Assembly: GCF_002243175.1 (NCBI RefSeq)
Contig: NZ_NDYF01000013.1
Span: forward strand, 124,001 to 188,000
Reading direction: 5' to 3'
Length of the DNA: 64,000 nt
Origin: Finegoldia magna_J
GTDB taxonomy: Bacteria; Bacillota; Clostridia; Tissierellales; Peptoniphilaceae
Part shown: one piece after another, positions 60,205 through 64,000 of the stretch
Layout of the letters: every line of letters begins with the position of its first letter
How positions within the stretch are numbered: position 1 is the first letter of the stretch
The notes under the pieces: model-generated
What the model saw: only the letters and a program-made list of their open reading frames with translations
Told to the model about the DNA's origin: nothing
Databases searched by the model: none
Made by a program: the position numbers and the translations under genes

Positions 60205-60946
60205 AAGATTTTCTCCTAATCATGAAAATATATGCAAAAAAATTAACAAGTATTAACGAAAATAATCCTATTAAGTAATTTAATATTCCATCATACGCAA
60301 TAGCTTCAAACACATAAAATCCTTGATAGGAAAAGGCTCCTAAATTCAATGATCCAAGCAAAAATCCAGTAATAAGTATTCCAAAAAATGGTATAGTTGA
60401 AATAAGTAGTATATTTTTTATTCTATAACTTAATTGAATGGAAATTAAAGCTATTAACGACATAATTACTCCCTTCCATAAACTCAAAATAAAAGAAAAA
60501 AATATTGGTTTCCCAATAATCAAATCAATAAAAATTTTGCTATTTATTGTAGATTCTTTTGATATGGTATTAATTGGTACAAAGTTAATAAGTATCAAAG
60601 CAGAAATAAAATAAGAAGCAACTACAGCCAAAAAAACTACACTCAATATTGATGCAACCTTTGAAATAGCTAATTGCTTAGAAGATATCCTCATACATTC
60701 CAAATCATAAAACTTATTTTTCTTTTCGTAAAAAATTTGCCATACAAATGGTGCAATAAACAAAATAGGTGCTAAAAAATCTAAATAAGTAGTACTGTAC
60801 AAATACACTCCAACTTTATATTTGTAAGCTGCCACTTGTCCTTCTGTAAAACCCATAAACACAGTGAAAACAACTCCAACTAATACCGTTAAAAAAAACG
60901 GTATTAGTAGTTGTGAAATTGTCCTTTTGTAAATATTTTTATTCAT
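60197..60946 (-). CDS. ABC permease, ~6 membrane helices, 249 aa
   Basis: Six hydrophobic segments (~14-33, 52-69, 102-122, 143-172, 180-200, 218-243), the size and layout of BcrB/ABC-2-type permeases. YDLECMRISSKQLAISKVAS after the second helix looks like the cytoplasmic coupling region. Starts 2 nt after the secreted-peptide gene and overlaps the larger permease by 8 nt. Confidence 0.8.
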   Translation of the reverse strand: MNKNIYKRTISQLLIPFFLTVLVGVVFTVFMGFTEGQVAAYKYKVGVYLYSTTYLDFLAPILFIAPFVWQIFYEKKNKFYDLECMRISSKQLAISKVASILSVVFLAVVASYFISALILINFVPINTISKESTINSKIFIDLIIGKPIFFSFILSLWKGVIMSLIALISIQLSYRIKNILLISTIPFFGILITGFLLGSLNLGAFSYQGFYVFEAIAYDGILNYLIGLFSLILVNFFAYIFMIRRKSYE

Positions 60947-60948
60947 AT

Positions 60949-61341
60949 TTAATTACTCTTCCATTGACCTCTAACAGTAAAATTAACAGGTTGGTTCCAC
61001 TGACTTTGCATTTTAACTCTAATTTTACTATTTTTGTATTGTGAAGAATTGCCTGGCAATGTAACTGTTTTCCCTTTTGTTATTTTTCTAGCCCATGCCC
61101 CTGCTGCACTTCCATTCGTTTTTTCCATTCTTGCACTATAATAGTATCCACCACCATTAAAAGTAGATTTTAATGCTCCATTTGCTCCACCTGTTTGTTT
61201 TGTTTGACTTCCTGTCGCCACATTACCTGCAAGTTTTCCAATAGTAACATCAAATCCTTGATAAGTACTTCCAGCATAAACAGAACCCGTAGCTACTAGT
61301 GCTGACAATAAAACTCCTAGTGCTAATTTTTTAACTTTCAT
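60949..61341 (-). CDS. Secreted small protein of the exporter operon (DUF2712-like; possible bacteriocin)
   Basis: 130 residues. A Sec signal peptide ends at ~23 (VATGSVYA before GSTYQG). The mature part is Gly/Ser/Thr/Asn-rich, lacks Cys, and has YYYSARMEKTNGSAAGAWAR and a beta-rich tail with FTVRGQWK. It resembles DUF2712-type and lactococcin-972-like secreted proteins found beside ABC transporter genes; that likeness is by pattern only. GGAGG lies 6 nt before ATG. First gene of the operon, under a strong promoter with a large operator palindrome. Confidence 0.75.
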   Translation of the reverse strand: MKVKKLALGVLLSALVATGSVYAGSTYQGFDVTIGKLAGNVATGSQTKQTGGANGALKSTFNGGGYYYSARMEKTNGSAAGAWARKITKGKTVTLPGNSSQYKNSKIRVKMQSQWNQPVNFTVRGQWKSN

Positions 61342-61354
61342 ATTTCCTCCATAA

Positions 61355-61418
61355 CAATTAAATTAAAATCGATCATCGATTTCAATTTAATTGTAATGTT
61401 TTTAATCTTCATTGTCAA
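61355..61418 (-). promoter_or_regulatory. Strong promoter with an 18-bp palindromic operator
   Basis: Minus strand TTGACA (61418-61413), 17-bp spacer, TACAAT (61395-61390). Starting in the -10, CAATTAAATTGAAATCGA and TCGATTTTAATTTAATTG (61393-61376 and 61372-61355) form an 18-bp inverted repeat with one mismatch and a three-base centre. It could be a repressor site or a 5' leader hairpin. Confidence 0.8.
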
Positions 61419-61462
61419 TATAATTTCTAAATTATCTTAAAGTGTTCTTTTCAATACAAGTT

Positions 61463-61536
61463 ACACATTAGTTTTAGTAAAAGCATCTCATGCAATGCAA
61501 TTTGATAAATTAGTCGAACAAATAAAAGAAATTTAA
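61463..61536 (+). repeat. Direct repeat: right copy of the murF 3' end
   Basis: Second copy of the last 74 bp of murF, without the rest of the gene. It is in murF orientation, with a stop codon but no ribosome binding site, so it is not expressed as a protein. Right boundary of the inserted cassette. Confidence 0.9.
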
Positions 61537-61564
61537 CATCAAAATATTAAATAATATAAAAACA

Positions 61565-61600
61565 ACAAGCTCTTATGTAAAAATTTGCATAAGGGCTTGT
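61565..61600. terminator. Hairpin terminator, probably murF's original
   Basis: CAAGCTCTTATG ... CATAAGGGCTTG (one mismatch) with TTTATTTC to the right and TTGTTTTTA on the complementary strand. It lies ~30 nt past the right murF repeat, the spacing expected of a murF terminator, and also serves the DedA-family gene on minus. Confidence 0.8.
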
Positions 61601-61631
61601 TTATTTCTAGGAAAGTTTGAGGCTTTCTTTT

Positions 61632-62315
61632 TTATATATTTTTCTTTGCTTTTTTGTCGTTATAAATTCTCTTCATCAACATTCCTAAAGCGAAAACTCC
61701 GAATAAAATTATAAGGCCTTTTACCCATGTAGATGGATTTGTGGATTTACTTGCTGCATAAGAATAAATCAAAGTAGCTGGAAGTTGTCCAACTCCTGTA
61801 GCAATGAAAAATTCCCAAAATCCCATTGGAGTTAATCCTGCTGCATAGCTTATTGGATCAAATGGAACGAATGGCAATAATCTTGCAACTAAAATAGCAT
61901 TTTTACCATATCTGTCGAAGAATCCTTCTACTTCTTTCAAAGCTCCTTTTGTGGCAAATTTTTCTGCGATATCTCTTCCCAAAAATCTTGCAATTCCAAA
62001 ACAAAGAGCTGCTCCTGCCATTGCAGATGTCCAAGACAATATGCTTCCCTTAACCCATCCCCAAATAGCTGCATTTGAAAATGTAATGAAAAAAGCTGGG
62101 ATTGGAGCTGCAACTGATTGCACTATCATCATTAAAAATGATATTACAACTGCAGTTTTCCCAAATGATCTGATGTACGCTTTTACACTTTCGAGGTTTT
62201 GAAACGCTTTTGACATGTTTCCTAATCCTTCTCTAAGTGGTTTGATAAATACAAATGCAAGAACCACTACAAGAATAACGATGATTTTTTTGATATGTTT
62301 ATTTTCTAATTTCAA
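61632..62315 (-). CDS. TVP38/TMEM64 (DedA-like) membrane protein
   Basis: 227 residues. SNARE-associated/VTT domain: PIPAFFITFSNAAIWGWVKGSILSW, FLGRDIAEKFA, FDRYGKNAILVARLLPFVPFDPISYAAGLTPMGFWEFF, with the re-entrant G-rich and F.P.D motifs of DedA/TVP38. These proteins move lipid carriers or act in membrane homeostasis. Alone on minus. Confidence 0.9.
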   Translation of the reverse strand: MKLENKHIKKIIVILVVVLAFVFIKPLREGLGNMSKAFQNLESVKAYIRSFGKTAVVISFLMMIVQSVAAPIPAFFITFSNAAIWGWVKGSILSWTSAMAGAALCFGIARFLGRDIAEKFATKGALKEVEGFFDRYGKNAILVARLLPFVPFDPISYAAGLTPMGFWEFFIATGVGQLPATLIYSYAASKSTNPSTWVKGLIILFGVFALGMLMKRIYNDKKAKKNI

Positions 62316-62349
62316 AATTATCCCTCCTTATATTTATTATATCAGATAA

Positions 62350-62389
62350 AAAAATAAACACTTATTGAAATTTTCTATAAGTGTTTATC
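62350..62389 (-). terminator. Terminator after the symporter
   Basis: Minus strand GATAAACACTTAT ... ATAAGTGTTTAT then TTTTTTATC; 12-bp stem. Confidence 0.85.
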
Positions 62390-62401
62390 ATTTATTAAAA
62401 T

Positions 62402-63673
62402 TTACGAATTAAATTTTTCCCTATCAAAATACTCTTCGCCAGAACTATTTGCGACGATAACTGTGCATACCGCATCTCCTGTGATATTTATCGCTGTTCT
62501 AATCATATCTAAAATTCTGTCTATTCCCATTATCATCGCTATTGCAGAAATCGGAAGTCCAATTGAATTGAACACCATGGATAAAGTTATCAAACCAACT
62601 GAAGGAATTCCTGCAGTACCCACTGATGCAAGTGTCGCTGCAGCAATTACTGTCAAGAAGTTTTGTGGAGTCAATTGCATTCCGTAGGCGTTCGCTGCAA
62701 ATACCACCGCAACTCCCTGCATGATTGCTGTTCCGTCCATGTTGATAGTCGCTCCAAGTGGAATAGTAAACGAAGAAATTTTCCTGCTAACTCCAAGCTC
62801 TTCCAATTTGTTGATGTTCATTGGAACCGTTGCATTTGAAGATGATGTGGAGAACGCAAATCCCAACACTGGGAAGAATTTTTTCAAGAATTTGAATGGA
62901 TTTACTTTTGCAAAAATCGTCAATAAAACCATATAAACTAATAAAAGTTGCAATCCCAATCCTAAAACTACTGTGAGCATGTATTTTAACATAGAGAATA
63001 TTGCAGATAATCCTAAAGTTGCAAAAGTCTTTGTGATAAGAGCAAATACACCTATTGGCGCAAACTTCATGACAATCATAGTCATATCCATCATTATGTC
63101 GTTGAATTCTTCGCAAATATTTGCTACATTGTGTGCTTTTTCTCCCAAATTCGCCAAAATAATTCCAACTAACAACGCGAAGAAAATTATTTGCAACATA
63201 TTTCCTTCAGCCATAGCTTTAATTGGATTTGTAGGAATCAAATTGAGCACAGTATCTTTTATTGAAACTGCCTTCGCAGGGTCTGCTTGTGCCGCTTGGC
63301 TCACTTTGCTAAGATCAATTCCAACTCCAGGCTTTATAAATGATGCCAATAATAACGCCAAAGTTATCGCCAAAGCCGTAGTGAACAAATAAAACACAAG
63401 TGTTTTGACTCCGATTTTTCCTAATTTTTTAGTATCCCCCATGCTCATCGCACCAGTTACTAATGAGAAAAACACCAATGGAACAACGAGCATTTGCATT
63501 AATCTGATAAATCCTTGCCCCAATACGTCGAATATCCCATTAACTAAAATGGTATCTTTTATATATGATGAAGGGACAAATAGATTAAAAACTATTCCTA
63601 CCAACAACCCCAGGAATAATCCAATGAATATTTGAGTTGTCAGTCCTCTTTTTTTCTTTTTTTTCATAAACAT
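62402..63673 (-). CDS. Dicarboxylate/amino acid:cation symporter (GltP-like)
   Basis: 423 residues. Eight-helix fold with hairpins: FSTSSSNATVPMNI (HP1 serine-rich loop; SSSNAT), TINMDGTAIMQGVA (NMDGT sodium site) and VGTAGIPSVGLITLSMV (HP2). Takes up glutamate, aspartate or C4-dicarboxylates with Na+ or H+. Monocistronic with its own terminator. Confidence 0.93.
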   Translation of the reverse strand: MFMKKKKKRGLTTQIFIGLFLGLLVGIVFNLFVPSSYIKDTILVNGIFDVLGQGFIRLMQMLVVPLVFFSLVTGAMSMGDTKKLGKIGVKTLVFYLFTTALAITLALLLASFIKPGVGIDLSKVSQAAQADPAKAVSIKDTVLNLIPTNPIKAMAEGNMLQIIFFALLVGIILANLGEKAHNVANICEEFNDIMMDMTMIVMKFAPIGVFALITKTFATLGLSAIFSMLKYMLTVVLGLGLQLLLVYMVLLTIFAKVNPFKFLKKFFPVLGFAFSTSSSNATVPMNINKLEELGVSRKISSFTIPLGATINMDGTAIMQGVAVVFAANAYGMQLTPQNFLTVIAAATLASVGTAGIPSVGLITLSMVFNSIGLPISAIAMIMGIDRILDMIRTAINITGDAVCTVIVANSSGEEYFDREKFNS

Positions 63674-63703
63674 CTTTCCTTTTTTATAAATTCATTTTTA
63701 AAA

Positions 63704-64000
63704 TTATAAATTATTTTTTTCGATATATTTTTGAAGAGAAGTTTGCCAATCTGTGAATTTGTAAATTTGAGAAGTGTTCAATAAGAAGTTTTCCAAAGCT
63801 GTAAAATCTGGTCTGTGACCTTCTATTCTCAAGTTTTCATCTTCGATAACTTCTGCATCAATTCCTTTTATCTTCAAAATTTCTTCTGCAAAATCTTTTC
63901 TACTAGCAACTCCTTCACATGATGCATGATAAATTCCGTAATCGTACGTATCCATCAATTTCACGATAAATTCTGCTAATTGATATGCGCTTGTCGGAGA
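63704..64000 (-). CDS. dTDP-4-dehydrorhamnose reductase-like protein, C-terminal part (5' outside window)
   Basis: The frame stays open past 64000, so the N-terminal Rossmann domain is outside. The visible 98 codons start SPTSAYQLAEFIVKLMDTYDYGIYHASCEGVASRKDFAEEI and end RPDFTALENFLLN...WQTSLQKYIEKNNL, the C-terminal pattern of RfbD/RmlD reductases (YGIYHA.(N/C)EG, RP.(N/D)). It would reduce dTDP-4-keto-rhamnose. The catalytic YxxxK is not visible here. Confidence 0.8.
   Translation of the reverse strand, partial: SPTSAYQLAEFIVKLMDTYDYGIYHASCEGVASRKDFAEEILKIKGIDAEVIEDENLRIEGHRPDFTALENFLLNTSQIYKFTDWQTSLQKYIEKNNL

Noticed and set aside
61463..61536. Assembly artefact as the cause of the murF repeat
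   Set aside because: The copies differ at two positions and have different flanks and terminators, which a misassembly would not normally produce.

Overview
The window is low-G+C DNA (roughly one third G+C by eye) with Shine-Dalgarno starts, sigma-A type promoters, lipoprotein signals and no outer-membrane genes, so it comes from a Gram-positive Firmicute. Gene content and protein style (opp, ddl-murF, FNT/FdhD/MoeA/MobAB, ArsS-type radical SAM, CD1871A-family small protein) fit an anaerobic coccus of the Peptoniphilaceae, most like Finegoldia. That name is inference and was not checked by any search. Almost everything is on the minus strand; only a lone methyltransferase, the ddl-murF pair, an IS110 remnant and a candidate small RNA are on plus. 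No tRNA, rRNA or CRISPR array was recognised.

Layout. 1-1621: 5' part of an EF-G-like GTPase. 1.6-5.3 kb is a scarred accessory patch with an LSm-like small protein, a decayed nagA ghost, a cupin, a uracil-DNA glycosylase, a broken MobA/MobL relaxase abutting a frameshifted IS110 transposase tail, and an XRE regulator/membrane protein pair. 5.5-12 kb is purine metabolism (guaB-purE-purM, then abcF-guaA); the ABC-F protein has one complete composite ATPase site and one comprehensively decayed site. 12-14.7 kb: a PfkB sugar kinase and an FAD dehydrogenase.

14.9-22.5 kb is a redox/secondary-metabolism block. A TlpA lipoprotein, a CD1871A-type CXXC microprotein and a NapH-like iron-sulfur membrane protein come first, followed by a rhodanese lipoprotein. 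Then comes a five-gene operon: DUF2064-kinase fusion, TIGR04283-type glycosyltransferase, CCG-domain iron-sulfur protein, ArsS-like radical SAM enzyme and C_GCAxxG_C_C protein. 22.7-28.8 kb is one eight-gene operon beginning with molybdenum-cofactor/formate functions (fdhD, FNT channel, moeA, mobAB), then Nudix, EamA, sirtuin and a zinc ribbon. 28.9-31.9 kb: queH, HAD phosphatase, TrmH methyltransferase, C39 peptidase. 32.7-38.2 kb: HerA-like ATPase, pgi, SpoIIE phosphatase, RNA methyltransferase. 38.4-41.8 kb: PadR plus HAAS/toastrack, dinB, an SH3-like repeat protein. 42-47.7 kb: complete oppDFBCA behind a consensus promoter. 48-55.5 kb: second PfkB protein, zinc-ribbon membrane protein, and a glgP-thioredoxin-corA-hypothetical-folA operon. 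55.6-58 kb: ddl-murF. 58-61.5 kb: a secreted-peptide/ABC-exporter operon. The end carries a DedA-family protein, a dicarboxylate symporter and the 3' part of an rfbD-like gene.

Most notable structure outside the genes: (1) the peptide/ABC operon is bracketed by a 74-bp direct repeat of the 3' end of murF, with two mismatches, which marks it as an inserted cassette; (2) two copies of a ~150-bp foldback element, 36 kb apart, show covarying stem positions and copy-specific complementary flanks; (3) a plus-strand promoter with a Fur-box-like operator and a terminator ~190 nt downstream, with no convincing gene between; (4) a near-perfect 18-bp inverted repeat on the promoter of the secreted-peptide operon.
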